From Azolla pinnata (Eukaryota > Streptophyta > Polypodiopsida > Salviniales > Salviniaceae), in NCBI GenBank assembly GCA_037176905.1, contig JBBBWG010030265.1:1-44423 (forward strand): a stretch of DNA of 44,423 nucleotides, in the 5' to 3' direction. Each line of letters begins with the position of its first letter. Positions within the stretch are counted from its first letter, which is position 1. Under the pieces are notes generated by a model, which was not told the DNA's origin, searched no databases, and saw only the letters and a program-made list of their open reading frames with translations. Made by a program: the position numbers and the translations under genes. Below, one piece after another: positions 21,901 through 33,290 of the stretch.

Positions 21901-24900
21901 TAACGGCAGAGGCAGCTAAATCTGCTAAGAAAAAAGATATTCTGGAAGACGAACTTGAACACCTGAAACGCTTATACACTGACCAGGAACAGACACATCT
22001 GAAAATGTGTTTACAAGCAAGAAACTTATCTGATAGAGTAGCTTCTGTCGTTAATACTGTGGATGAGTCAGAGCATGTTAAAGACAATTCCTTTAGCTTT
22101 CTGGAGATCGCAATTGACTCTCTGTTAGAGAAATATGAAGCAAATTGTGTCGAAGTGAAACTTCTTTCCCAAAGGGTTCTGGATATGGATGCTGCTCATA
22201 GGGTAGAAATGGATAGCTTGGAGGCGCTTACCATCTCACAGAAAGAGGAATTAACGCTTATGCATAGCCAGCTAGAAGTCTTAACCAATGAGCTTACACA
22301 CGCAAGAATGGAAGCTTCCCAAGAAATAGAAATAAAGGAAGGGCATTTGAAGCAGCTTACTGAGCTATCTCAGAGTTGTGAAGAGCTTCAGAAAAAATTG
22401 GAGGAAAGGCTGCACTTAGAAAACAAAATTGGAGCGGTGGAGGATTTATTGTTGATAAAAGAGGGTGATATTCAAAAGCTTTCTGAGCTGGTTGATAACC
22501 TAAATGCGGAGACAACCAAGATTTCTGAGGAAAAGACTGCATTGGAAGTTGACCTTAAAAACATACAGATGCTTTATGCTGAGCATGAAGGATTATATTC
22601 AAGGATGTGCATACAGTGTACTGCTCTGTCACAGAGAATATTTTCAACTCTAGGGAAGGTAAGCCAGGTAGAGAACATTGATGACAACGCAATGGCTTAT
22701 CTGGAATATGCTGTGGGGCTATTGCTAGAGCAACATGCAATTTATCTTGCAGAAATCAAGTCTCTTTCGGAAAAAGTTAACGACTCATATGTTCCTGCCA
22801 ATGAAGAGGGCAATAACTTGAAAGCCCTCGTGGATTCTAAGGAGAGAGAAATTTTTGGGTTGAACGATGAAATAAATCTGTTAAGGAGCGAGTTTAGCAG
22901 AATAAAAGAAGAAAGTGAGCAGAGGGTCCAACAGGCAGAAGAAAAATTACTTGGAGTTAGAGAAAAATTGAGCATGGCAGTAACTAAAGGAAAAGCTCTT
23001 CTTCAACAAAGAGACAACCTAAAACAGCTTTTAGCTGAGAAAACTACAGAGCTGGACGGCCTTGAATCTTCATATAAACGTGAACTGCAGGCAAAAGATT
23101 CTGCTTTGAGTGAAGCATACAGCAAAGTTAAACATTATGCAGAATCAGTGGACCGTGTAGAAGCTTTAGAATCAGAGCTTGCATATATAAGAAATTCTGC
23201 CAATGCTCTAAGGGAATCTTTCCTACAAAAAGATGCTATACTTCAAAAGATTGAGGAACTCTTGGAGGATTCAAATATACCAGAAGAAATTCAATTTAAA
23301 GATATTTTTGAAAAGGTAGATTTTCTAATTGAAGCATACAATCAGAGAAGCCTCAATATCGAAGGAGTTCAATCCCAGGTAAGGGAACTGGATGACTCAC
23401 CAAGTGCAGATCCAGTTTCACAGACACAAGAAATTGAAGAGCTAACCAGAAGATGTGATGATCTACTTCGGAAATACAGGGGAATGGCAGAGCAGTCAGC
23501 AATGTTGGAACAGTCTTTGGTAGAGAGGAACATTGTTATTCAAAAGTGGGAGGAAGTACTAGATTCTATTGAAATGCCTCAAACAGTGAGGTCAAAAGAA
23601 CCAGAGGATAGAATTAAGTGGTTAGGAAAGGAAGTTTCTGATTCATACACTCACACTGCTCTTCTTCAGCAAGAGGTGGAAAACTTGAAGCTGATGATTG
23701 AGTCACTGAATAATAGTGTTGAGCAGTTACAGGAACAGAATGACATTGTTAGTGCGGAGCTAAAGGCAAAGAAGGAAGAATTGGAAGTGACTAGCCTGGA
23801 TTTGGCTGCTCAACATAACAACACATCAAGATCACCTTGTCAAGCTAATACTGAAATTGGATTCTCAAAAAGGTCTATTTTAGATGAGATTGAACAGGAG
23901 AGAGATGAGCAGAGTCAATCTCCAATGCAGAAAACAGATCTAGAAGCTCTTGTTGCTAGTTTCCCTACCATGTTGGGCGATGTTGTGCAAGCAGAGGAAC
24001 TCAAAATAGTTCTTTCTGCCCCTTCTTTAAATATAGCAATAGGGCAATTAGTGAATTTACTTGGTGAAAACTGCAGGGATTTGACTCTGAAGATCAAAGA
24101 TGCAAAAGCTGAAGTAGAGAAACTCTTGGCCTCCAGTGCAGTTGGAAAAGAGATGGAGTTAGAGTTAAGTCAATTACGAGAAGAACTTTCGATAAAGTCT
24201 ATCAATGAGAGTAATTTGTACCAACAACTTGAAGAATTTCATATAATCAAATCAGAGCTTGAGAATGAAGTCAATCAATCACAAGTTCAGATTAAGGAAA
24301 TGGCTGAGAAGATTTCCTCGATGACGAATGAAATTTCAAAGTTCAGTACGGAAGCTAGTCAAGCAGAAGAAAAGCTTGCAGCAGTTCGAGAAAAGTTGAG
24401 CTTGGCTGTGAAGAAGGGCAAGGGTGTTGTTCAGCAACGTGATGCTCTTAAGCAATCGTTGGAAGAGAAAATTGCTGAACTTAATGAAGTCATGAAAGAG
24501 AGAGAAATGGGAGAGGTGGCTTTGAAAGAGGCAGAAGATAAAGTCAAATATCTAGTACAGAGAGCGGATATATTAGAAGCTGAACTGTTAACATCCAAAG
24601 AGTGTACACTCAATATGGAGAGGTCTTTGATAGAAAGCAATACAATGTTGCAAAAATTTGCTGAAGCTGTTGAGAATTTAAGTGTGATAGGAGCCCCTCG
24701 TTCAGGAGACATTATCCAGAAGATACAATGGGTCGCAAAAACTGTGGTAGATGCCGAAAGAAGGGTAGGTCTCAGTGAGCAAGAAGCCAAGAAATCAAGA
24801 AAGGGTGTGGAGTTATTGGCCCTTGAAGTTGAAGAAACACAAGGAAGATTGGACTCTCTAAATGAGGAGCTGAAACTTGCTGAAAGGAACATTTCAATTC

Positions 24901-27479
24901 TGATTGAAGACAAAAAGAAAGTTGAGGCAGCCAAAGCAGAGATGGCATTCCGCTTAGAGCATGCAACAGCAAATATAAATTCTCTTCTGTTTGAGTTGAC
25001 ACAATCAAAAGAGTCCGTGGGGAAGTTGGAAAGAGAGAATAGTTCATTAGTAGCTCAGTTGGAGGAACTTGCACATAAGCAATCAAAATCTCTGGAACAG
25101 CTCAAAGATTTGCCGCATTTGTATAATAAAGTGCACTCTTTGAAAGATTGCCAAGATTCTTTACTGAAGTTGTTTGCCAGTGAGTGCTTGAAGCTAGCAG
25201 AAGATATGAAAGGAAGTGATGCCCTGGCAGTAAGGCTTTCGAAACAATTTTCTTCTTTGGAAGGAGAAAGCACCAATGTGACATTCAATGCTTGTCAGGA
25301 TTTTGTGGAGAATTCATATCCTACAATCTGGGAATCAGAGGTAACTTTTTCCTCCTCTCTGTGGAGAATAAATATCTTATGTTATTCTGTCCATCAATTC
25401 CATATCTTTTTCAATGATTTTACATCTCTATTCTTGCCTTGTGCAGGCTTTACTTAGCCCTGAAGACTGGAAACAGAGGGTGGACACTGGCTCTATGAAG
25501 TTACTCTGTGAGTCGATGGAATCTGAGTTGCAGAGTTTCAGTGATTTTTTCAGTAAATTTATAGCAGCAGCTTCTCAGGATTCTGTTGCTCTGTCACAAC
25601 TATTATCGGGGACGTGTGATAAAGTTCATTTAATTTCGGAAAATATGAAGAATTTGGCCAAAGATGTGGACCTTTCAATGTCAAAAGAGTCCTTGATATT
25701 TGAGAAGGATAAAAAGATTAACAATTTAGAGGTTCAGTTCAAGACTGTTGTAGGAAAGATGAAAGCTTCAATTGAAAAGCTTGAAGGAGTTCAAAAGCAA
25801 GCCTGGGTACAATCAAGCAACGATTCAATGTTGGATGTCTTTGATTCAGATCTACCATCGACTGAATTTGAGAAGCTTGCACTTAGCTTAGCAGGGCGAT
25901 TGGACTTAGCTGTTAAAGGTCTTGCACGTTATGTAGTAGAAAGCGGTGACATCAAGAAGCAGAATCAAGAACTTAGAAGCCAGCTAGCTGATGCCGAGTC
26001 AATTTTTAATCGGATGGATGAACAGCGGCGACAAGATAACCTCAAGATTGCTGAACTTCAAAAGTCATTGGAAGACTTTGAAGTGAATACTCAGAGGATA
26101 TATGAAGAGTTACATTCACATCAGGACATACTATTGATCAAAAGACAGGGTATAGCTCGATTAACTTGTATGTTTTAGCATGTGTTTATGTTTTTTTATC
26201 TCTGCACTCACATTCTATCATTTCATGGTAACTTGCAGAGGAATCAAAGCTTGTCGAAGCCCTTAACAAGGCAGAGACACAAGTAGCTGAACTCTCGGAC
26301 AAAGTAGAGGAGCTTCAGAAATCAAAACAGGACCTTGAAGCTTCTCTTAGCAAGGCTTCAAGCAGGTTCTTTACAACTGTTAATAACTTTAATAACTTCA
26401 AGAGACTTGCTGAGAAGCTCATTGAGGAGGCTCAAGGCCAGCATTTACTCTTAGAGGGCAGGGACACACAAATTTCTCAGTTGAGAGATGAAATCGCATC
26501 CAAAAGGACAGAGATAACCAGTTTAAGGAGCGTTGTGGATGATAAAACTACGATTCTGTCACAGATTCATAAACAAATAAGGGACATAATTCTGAAGGAT
26601 GATCAAAGTATTGAATTGCCAACAGAATCAGATTTGCAAGTGGATGTTAATGGCACTCGTGAGCTTCTTGAGACACTAGCCACAAGATTTCAGTTCCGTT
26701 CAGAAGATCAACGTATTCAACTTGCTAGAAAGGATGCTTTATTGCAAGATTTGCAGATGAGGCATGATGATTTGGTTGGGAAAGTTAATTTCCTCCAGGC
26801 ATCTCTCCAAGAAAAGCAGAGGTTTTTGGATGAAAGAGACAATGCCATTATGCCTGAGCAATCTGGACCTTCGACACAAGTCGATGAAATGGTACTTTTC
26901 TAGTTTCCAAATGTTCTAAAAGGAGTGGAATATCATTTGAAGTTTGAGCTCCGTGCTGAGTAGGTCTATGTTTTAACTTTCTTTGCAGGGAAATAGAGCA
27001 AAGCTTGTAGTACCACCACCTGCTATTGTAACACGTGGACGGAAGGTATCTGCATCAGACCAATTTGTGCTTGATGTGGATATGCAAAATGATAGATCTT
27101 TAGGAAATTCTACTGATGATGACAAAGGTATTACATTTGTTTGTTATTGAAACTGACCAACGTAGGTTTGAGTCATTCTTCTGACCAAGGACGCATTTAT
27201 GCAGGACATGCATTCAAGCCCCTCACTGCATCAAGATTGGTTCCTCGTGGAGCACGCTTTTTGGTTGATCGGGTAGATGGGTTTTGGTAAGCATTGGTTT
27301 AGCTCTTCAGAAGCTTTCTTCAACGAACGGAATCGAAGCTGACCCACTGTTTTCTTGTCCTCGGTGTGTTCTTAAGGGTTTCTGCCGAACGGCTTCTAAT
27401 GCGAAGGCCAGAGGCGAGATTGAGCGTGATGCTGTATTGGGTTATATTGCACATCTGGATGGCTGTCCTCCTGTTCTGA
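15946..27479 (+). CDS. Giant golgin/TNO1-like coiled-coil protein with C-terminal membrane anchor, eight exons
   Basis: Exons 15946-15996, 16890-20420, 21087-25340, 25447-26149, 26239-26891, 26989-27127, 27205-27286 and 27377-27479 keep one frame and give 3171 residues. The tiny first exon encodes MDKSKHKDGLLAAGKKR, which runs into LEQFRQKK, an N-terminus I recognise from Arabidopsis At4g31570-type proteins. Exon 2 (1177 residues) is acidic, Ser-rich and probably disordered. From exon 3 to exon 5 it is almost continuous coiled coil (LSQNYEDLQ, LRDEI and similar), including two family blocks, KLSMAVTKGKALLQQRDNLKQ at about 22965-23025 and its relative at about 24394-24455. The end reads VDRVDGFWVSAERLL and then a hydrophobic tail anchor ending in LLF. 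Plant relatives such as TNO1 work at the trans-Golgi network as tethers; that role is inferred here. Confidence 0.9.
16041..16300 (+). repeat. Three degenerate tandem copies in intron 1 of the coiled-coil gene
   Basis: Units starting near 16041, 16148 and 16248 share GTGATTAAC or GTGGTTA(A/T)T, an AGAATGC or AGAAC block, a TTGGAG or GTTGGA block, and ATACAGATCTGGCT or ATACAATCTGGCT. Spacing is 107 and 100 bp. The outer copies resemble each other more than the middle one does. Confidence 0.75.
17916..18356 (+). repeat. Degenerate in-frame tandem repeat in exon 2 (period about 255 bp)
   Basis: The peptides GVRITRESLNVEG and VGITGESLNVEA begin corresponding units at 17916 and 18171, each ending in a PNDNHD motif. 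Unit one also contains an internal duplication of the HDEEHSxESGS block. The period is a multiple of three, so the frame is kept. Confidence 0.75.
19125..19916 (+). repeat. 396-bp in-frame tandem duplication in exon 2
   Basis: Copies 19125-19520 and 19521-19916 have exactly the same length (132 codons) and are nearly identical. Both run from NNTKEAQS through VEQETASIT, VPAEIELNTRFHALEDVEPL and LSPDEGE to a DPI end. The few differences (for example R/Q, V/I and D/N) suggest a recent event. Confidence 0.95.
21583..21760 (+). repeat. 84-bp (28-residue) coiled-coil tandem repeat in exon 3
   Basis: Units start at 21583, 21667 and (partial) 21751. The 28-residue unit LSQNYEDLQKNLKETMKMEK plus EAREELST equals four heptads, so duplication preserves the coiled-coil register. 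The first two full units are nearly identical at DNA level, and related LSQNYxDLQ motifs occur on either side. Confidence 0.9.
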
Positions 27480-28880
27480 AGTTGATTGTAGGTTGAAGGG
27501 TGGGGCGTCAGACAACAAAATTGGAGTGCAAAGGTTATTGCTGTTTTATTTGTATATCTCTTAAGAGATTTTTGCATGCGAATCTTTATACATCGAAGCT
27601 GGGAAGGAATGAAGTGAATCGAAGGAACGCTCGTGGAACTCAAGAACGGTGCAAATCCAACAATTCAGCAGAGTATTGGCATGATGAATCAGCTGGTACA
27701 TCGTCATGTTTTCTTCCTTTTTTATTTATTTTAATTTCTTGTACATGTCAATTTTTCCTTGTGCGTGGGGTTATTCTGTCATCGACCCTTCATATACCCA
27801 ACAAGCTACAGATTCGTCGGGGCTTGTGTTCCAGTTTATAAAGGCTTCGTTCCATTTTTCGTGTAGCGAATTCATTGTTTATGGAGCTCCCTAGTAAGTT
27901 CCTCGTGTATAATTTGTAACTTACCAGTAAAAAGCATATAAAGAGAATCCTGCAAGGATTTTGTTTTGTTTGTTTCGGGAGGTAAGTAAATTCCTCATTC
28001 AGAGTCTTTGGGATAATCTCAAGTTTATATCCCAAGACTCTTTTATCTTTTGGGTATTCTTTTTTTTTGCATGCGAATCTCATGTAGCAGGTGTTTCTCT
28101 TGAATTCAAGTCAAATTCTGCAGTTTACAGTATTCAGTATCAAAAGCTCCAAGTCAAAAGGTATGCTGCCCCTCATTGTCTACTCTATTCATCCGAATAC
28201 ACTCTCTCTTACCATGTTTTAAATTGTCTTTGGTACCTGAAGTGCAAGAACTCTTTATGAAAATAGAAGTAAAAAAGGAAGAGATTTCAGAGAAGAAAGC
28301 ATAGTTATTTCAAAGAGTGATGTGGTAAAAACCTTCACATGCTAAAAACCATTTGGACCAAGAGCAGTCTGTGCAAATCAATCGGAAATCGTTAGTGATC
28401 AGCCAACATGCCCTTGGGTTTGATTCGAGGCTTTGGATCAATGACCTACTGTAATAAATTAGCAACTAAACATGAAACTTTTCATTGTGTAGACTCTCCA
28501 TTGTGTATAATGTTTATTGATAGAAAAGAATTTGTATATGAGCACAGGCTTGTTCTTCGACTATTGATGAATCTATGTTTATAATATAGTGCAGAAAAGT
28601 ATTGGTTTATGACTTTCTTTGTAACCACTTTGGAGATGTGTGACCTTTTCTACAAACAAACAAAGACAATGGCAAGTAATGCTCGCCATCTCCGATGGCC
28701 AATTGAAAGACCAAAGAACATTCTTCTGATGCTGAATTCTCTTTCTTCACCGCCTGTCACGGTTTTTCGAGGATCGGTTAATCCTGCAAAACTCTTCTTA
28801 TCACAGCAATGTGTATTGCTCACAATGGTGGACTGATCCTCCTTTTATAATCCAGTATTTCATTATATAGTGTAAAGCTT
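27480..28880. other. 3' flank of the coiled-coil gene up to the assembly gap
   Basis: This is the probable 3' UTR and convergent intergenic DNA before the gap. It is AT-rich with no credible reading frame. A small imperfect hairpin at 28002-28040 pairs GAGTCTTTGGGATA with TATCCCAAGACTC and may be part of the transcript end. The last 77 bp (28804-28880) are repeated after the gap. Confidence 0.55.
28804..28880 (+). repeat. 77-bp repeat, left copy at the assembly gap
   Basis: Begins CAGCAATGTG and ends TGTAAAGCTT directly at the first N. It is identical in every base to 28981-29057 on the other side of the gap. Confidence 0.97.
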
Positions 28881-28980
28881 NNNNNNNNNNNNNNNNNNNN
28901 NNNNNNNNNNNNNNNNNNNNNNNNNNNNNNNNNNNNNNNNNNNNNNNNNNNNNNNNNNNNNNNNNNNNNNNNNNNNNNNN
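28881..28980. other. Assembly gap (100 N)
   Basis: Exactly 100 N, the usual placeholder for a gap of unknown length. The identical flanks indicate either overlapping contig ends that were not merged or an unresolved tandem repeat. Confidence 0.99.
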
Positions 28981-29098
28981 CAGCAATGTGTATTGCTCAC
29001 AATGGTGGACTGATCCTCCTTTTATAATCCAGTATTTCATTATATAGTGTAAAGCTTTTCTTATCATTGTGATGTGTATAGCTCACAATGGTTGGTTC
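28981..29098 (+). repeat. 77-bp repeat, right copy, plus a diverged third partial copy
   Basis: 28981-29057 equals 28804-28880. It is followed by TTCTTATCATTGTGATGTGTATAG-like sequence (29058-29098), a diverged version of the TTCTTATCACAGCAATGTG start seen at 28795. So a tandem array with a unit of about 86 bp existed here before any assembly problem. Confidence 0.85.
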
Positions 29099-29321
29099 CT
29101 GTAGAGGACTGTCCCTCTTTGTATAATGTCGTGAGATGCGAACCTCGTCATTTTGACTGAATATTTTACATTCACATAAGAAAAAAACATGTTTCCTCAT
29201 CTGTTCCAACTATTTGTGATATATGATTTGCTTGCCACCCATGTGCATGCATTGAGATATTGAAGCACATGCATAAACGTGCTTCTTCCGATTCCTTTTC
29301 TTCTTGCTCGTGCATATCTTT

Positions 29322-32300
29322 CTATACCGCGTCTTCTTTTGCTTCTTCCACTTCGTTGTTCTCTTCCTTTGCAATGTCCGACTCCCCTGACTGTTGAAAA
29401 TCACTACTTCCTTTCAAAAATTGCACAAACTGCATCTCATGCGTAACCATGCTCGCAAGGTCAAGTCTTCCAGCTCGTTTGTATATGTTTATAACTGTTT
29501 TATAACAAGCTTCATCCGCTCTGCAGTCTGCTTGTTTCATTCTGCTGAACAACCTTGTGACACCTTCAACCAACCCAGCCTTCCCATATAGCAAAAGCAT
29601 TGTTGTAAAGGTCACAACATTTGGACTGGGTCCATTTCTCTGCAGGTCGAGGAATAGGCGTACAGCTTCATCAAACTGCCCATTGGTTCCATAGAAGTTC
29701 AGTATCGCATTATATGCATATATATCAAGAACAATTCTACACCCGGTTAGTCTACTACAAGCTTCCATAGCTTCTATTTGCATCCCGACAGAACAATAAA
29801 GGGTTGTCATAGCAGTGAGTCGATGTATCTTACTTTTCTTTTTACAGGCCAGTTTCAATTTCCACACAGCCTCTCTCAGGAGGCCTGAATTCTCAACAAC
29901 ATCCTTAAGACAAGAATACGTTTTTAAATCAGGCCAGCATCCTTGTTCCATCATTTGTCTGAAAATTCCAAGAGCTTCCTCTTCTTTCCCATTGTTTGCA
30001 TATAGATCAATTACCACATTGAACGAGGAAACACCAAAAACCAAACCAGACTCTTGCATGCTACATGCAACAGAAAAAGCTTCTTGGATCCTCCCTGCTT
30101 TTTTCAATATACTTATAATGACCTTGCAAGAAATCTTGTCAAAAAACCCTCCTTTGTGCATTTTCTTGAAAGAAACCCACGCTGTGTCAATCATTCCAGC
30201 CATCCTATAGACATCAAGAAGAACATTCCAAGCATGCACATTTGGGCACGCTTGCATAAACTCAACCTTCCTGAACATTTCTTCAGCCTTCTCTATCATG
30301 TCAAGTTTCCCATACAGTTTCATCATCACACAGCAAGCAATGCTGTTTGCTGTATGACCTTCAGCTTCCATAGCAAACAAAGTAGATTCTGCCTCTTTCA
30401 GCATTCCAGCAAGGGCATATGCATTCACCATGGCATTATATGCCACCTCATCAACATGCGAATGAACCCTTTTCATTTCTTGAAAGATATTTTCAGCTTC
30501 CTTCACTTGACGTGATTTAGAGTATGCTGAAAGGACTGCAGTGTAGCTAGAGACACTAGGTTTCAATCCTCTATGACGCATTTCAGCGAGTAAAGTGACA
30601 GCTTTTCCTAATGAGCTACATTGTATAGACGCATGAATCATTGTGTTGAACGTAGCTTCATCTGCTATAATTCCTTCAGACTCCATAGTTTGAAACAAAC
30701 CAGAAGCTTTTCTGTACCTCTTCCCTAGCCCATATGCCTTAATCATAACATTGTAAAGCAAGCTGCTTTTTTGCATACCTAGCTCTGAGCAAGAAAGGAA
30801 TATCTGTTCTGCTTTTTTCCATGATCCACGCTCAGCATATGAATCAATCAAAGGGAACAAATTATCACTTGTCAGGTCTCCACACTGCTTAAGCTTCTCA
30901 AACTGCTGGGAAGATTTTACATAATCTCCTGCTCGTATATACATTTGCACAAAATGAACAAGTAAAGCTGCATTAAGAGGAAAACCAGCCTTTTCCATTT
31001 CCAGTGCAAGGTTTTCTGCTTCATTCACCAAACCATTAGAGGTATAACCGAGGAAAAGGGTCCTATATGAGACAGCATTTGGTAAAACAGGAGACTGTTT
31101 CAACTTCCAGAAAGTTTCCTGTGCAGATTGGAAATTGCAAGATTTCACATATAATGCAATAAATATATTGTAAGTGCCAATATCAGGTTCACATCCACTA
31201 TCTATCATTTTCTCAAACAAAGCTTCTGCTTCAGCGAGACGATTGTTACTACCACATATTTGTATCATTGTGTTAAAAGAAACTGTGTCTGGCTTGATGC
31301 CCAATGAAATCATGTCTTCAAAAACACGGGACGCATCGTCGAGATTACCTGACTTTCCATATAAATCAATAAGTGTATTATATGTATCTACTTTCTGCGG
31401 CCGAATGCATTTATCTTCTTCTTTTTCTGTTCCATAGAGGAAACTCTTGCTAAATATTTCGGCTTCTGCGTAATTCCCAGATAATTTGTACAAATTGAGC
31501 ACTGTATTCAGTGTTACTTCGTCTGGTTGAACCTTCTCCTTCGACATACCCTCAAACCATAGAAGAGCTTCTTCTTTCAGTCCAGCTTTGGTATAAGCAT
31601 CAATTATGGTGCTATATGTGACGTTGGTGGGGCTGGTCTTGTCTTGCAATAACATTTCGTTCCATAACTCCTTCAAAAGCACCCATTTTTTGTGCTTTCC
31701 AATGATTTTGAACATGATGTTGTATCTGAAGACGTTAGGTACGTGATTCTCTTGGCTTCTGAACCAAGCAAAGAGATCCATGGCAATTTTCAAGTCCTGC
31801 TGTTCGCTAAGAATAATGGCTTCTTCTCGGGGAGAAAGCTTACCTTGCCAAGGTTCCATGGTGGAAGGAACGTCGGGGTCCGATTGCAAAGCATCGAGGA
31901 TGGATAAAATCTTACGCCCGTGTTGTCTCTGCATCTTTTTCATCCGGATTCTTCCACGATCCCAAAAGAAACCAGAATTCGAGCGAAGGTGAAGGTACGG
32001 GGCGTGGCGGGAGCTAGTAAACAAACTAGGAACCTCCTTCTTCCTTTCCTCCTCCTTCTCCTTCACCTTCTCCTCCACCTTCACCTTCACCTTCACCTTC
32101 ACCTTCTCCTTCTCCTTCTCCTTCTCCTTCACCTTCACCTTCTCCTTCTCCTTCTCCTTCTCCTTCTCCTTGTTTTCGTTGTCCTCCTCCCTCGTCTGCG
32201 GGCTCACGGCACGATTGGCGTCCGCTCCCTCCCTCTCGCGGTCTCTCGGGTTCACTTGCTCCGCGCTTCGCTGCGCCTGGCGCTGGGCAGGCCGTTGAGA

Positions 32301-32390
32301 GAGGGAGAGAACGGGAAGCTCGGGGCGCGGGGGATAGCCGTCGCTAGGGTTTGCAGAGACACGGAGGTCCATCGCCATCGCCATCGCCAT
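29322..32390 (-). CDS. P-class pentatricopeptide repeat (PPR) protein, At1g73710-like, intronless
   Basis: One exon of 1022 residues from the first Met of MAMAMAMDL. The N-terminal about 170 residues are low complexity, with Lys/Glu/Val runs (KEKEKVKVKEK) encoded by a (CCTTCT/CACCTT) repeat. Residues from about 205 on form roughly twenty 35-residue PPR motifs, such as YNTLIDLYGKSGNLDDA and FNTMIQICGSNNRLAEA. The region before the repeats (LSPREEAIILSEQQDLKIAMDL) and the end (LYGKAGLVEGVTRLFSRM, then an acidic tail) resemble Arabidopsis At1g73710. P-class PPR proteins bind organellar RNA and influence stability, splicing or translation. The target is unknown, and with this odd N-terminus neither a plastid nor a mitochondrial signal is clear. 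The open frame continues upstream into the ATG-rich repeat array; I reject that extension as non-coding. Confidence 0.94.
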   Translation of the reverse strand: MAMAMAMDLRVSANPSDGYPPRPELPVLSLSQRPAQRQAQRSAEQVNPRDREREGADANRAVSPQTREEDNENKEKEKEKEKEKVKVKEKEKEKEKVKVKVKVKVEEKVKEKEEERKKEVPSLFTSSRHAPYLHLRSNSGFFWDRGRIRMKKMQRQHGRKILSILDALQSDPDVPSTMEPWQGKLSPREEAIILSEQQDLKIAMDLFAWFRSQENHVPNVFRYNIMFKIIGKHKKWVLLKELWNEMLLQDKTSPTNVTYSTIIDAYTKAGLKEEALLWFEGMSKEKVQPDEVTLNTVLNLYKLSGNYAEAEIFSKSFLYGTEKEEDKCIRPQKVDTYNTLIDLYGKSGNLDDASRVFEDMISLGIKPDTVSFNTMIQICGSNNRLAEAEALFEKMIDSGCEPDIGTYNIFIALYVKSCNFQSAQETFWKLKQSPVLPNAVSYRTLFLGYTSNGLVNEAENLALEMEKAGFPLNAALLVHFVQMYIRAGDYVKSSQQFEKLKQCGDLTSDNLFPLIDSYAERGSWKKAEQIFLSCSELGMQKSSLLYNVMIKAYGLGKRYRKASGLFQTMESEGIIADEATFNTMIHASIQCSSLGKAVTLLAEMRHRGLKPSVSSYTAVLSAYSKSRQVKEAENIFQEMKRVHSHVDEVAYNAMVNAYALAGMLKEAESTLFAMEAEGHTANSIACCVMMKLYGKLDMIEKAEEMFRKVEFMQACPNVHAWNVLLDVYRMAGMIDTAWVSFKKMHKGGFFDKISCKVIISILKKAGRIQEAFSVACSMQESGLVFGVSSFNVVIDLYANNGKEEEALGIFRQMMEQGCWPDLKTYSCLKDVVENSGLLREAVWKLKLACKKKSKIHRLTAMTTLYCSVGMQIEAMEACSRLTGCRIVLDIYAYNAILNFYGTNGQFDEAVRLFLDLQRNGPSPNVVTFTTMLLLYGKAGLVEGVTRLFSRMKQADCRADEACYKTVINIYKRAGRLDLASMVTHEMQFVQFLKGSSDFQQSGESDIAKEENNEVEEAKEDAV

Positions 32391-32398
32391 CGCCCTCG
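32370..32398 (-). repeat. (GATGGC)n hexamer at the PPR start codon
   Basis: Four in-frame ATG codons (first bases at 32390, 32384, 32378 and 32372) alternate with GCG, so the protein begins Met-Ala-Met-Ala-Met-Ala-Met-Asp. Any of them could initiate. Gain or loss of a unit keeps the frame. Confidence 0.9.
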
Positions 32399-32409
32399 CT
32401 TCTCTCTCT

Positions 32410-33290
32410 TCTGCATGTCTATGCATGCATGCATGTCTGCATGGATGTATGTATGCATGTGTGCATGGATGTATGCAATGCATGTGTGCATGGATGCATG
32501 TATGCCTGCGATGCATGCGTGCATGGATGCATGCGCGCATGCGTGCATGGGTGTATGTGTGCATGCGTATGCATATGCATGCATGCCTGGATGTGTGTAT
32601 GGATGCACGCAATGCATGCGTGCAATGCATGTATGCGTATCCGCATACATGTCTTGGATGGATGCGCGCGTTCATGTCCGTCTATGTGAATGGAGGATGG
32701 ATGTATGCAATGCATGCCGACATGGATGTATGGATGTGTGTGCATGTGTGTGTGCATGCATGTACGGTATGGTGATGGATGGATGTACGTATGGATGTAT
32801 ATGCATGCGTGTGTTGTGGGCATGCATGCATGTTTGGATGTATGTATGGATGTATGTCTGTTGGATGCACGCATGGATGTCTGTCTGTGTGGATGGAGGA
32901 TGGATGTATGCAATGCATGCCAACATGGATGCATGGATGTATATGCATGCGTGCATGCATGCATGTACGGTATGGTGATGGATGGATGTACGTATGGATG
33001 TATATGCATGCGTGTGTTGTGGGCATGCATGCATGTTTGGATGTATGTATGGATTTACGAATGTTCGAACGGATGTACACATGTGTGTATGCATGCATGT
33101 TTGTATGGGTGTACGTATGGATGTATGTCTGTGTGCATGGATGTATGTATGGATGGATGTATGGATGTTTGGATGTTTGGATGCATGCATGGATGTATGT
33201 ATGGGTGGATGTATGGATATTTGGATGTTTGGATGCATGCATGGATGTATGTATGGCTGCATGTATGGATGTATGGATAGGTAGATATTT
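32410..33290. repeat. ATGCATGC/ATGGATGTATG tandem array upstream of the PPR gene
   Basis: About 880 bp of ATGC, ATGG and ATGT-type tetranucleotides, open in most frames on both strands. It contains a longer-period duplication: TGTACGGTATGGTGATGG occurs at 32761 and 32964, and the TGGAGGATGGATGTATGC block at 32691 and 32894, both 203 bp apart. The array shares the ATGCATGC motif with 277-719 upstream of the kinase. Confidence 0.9.
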
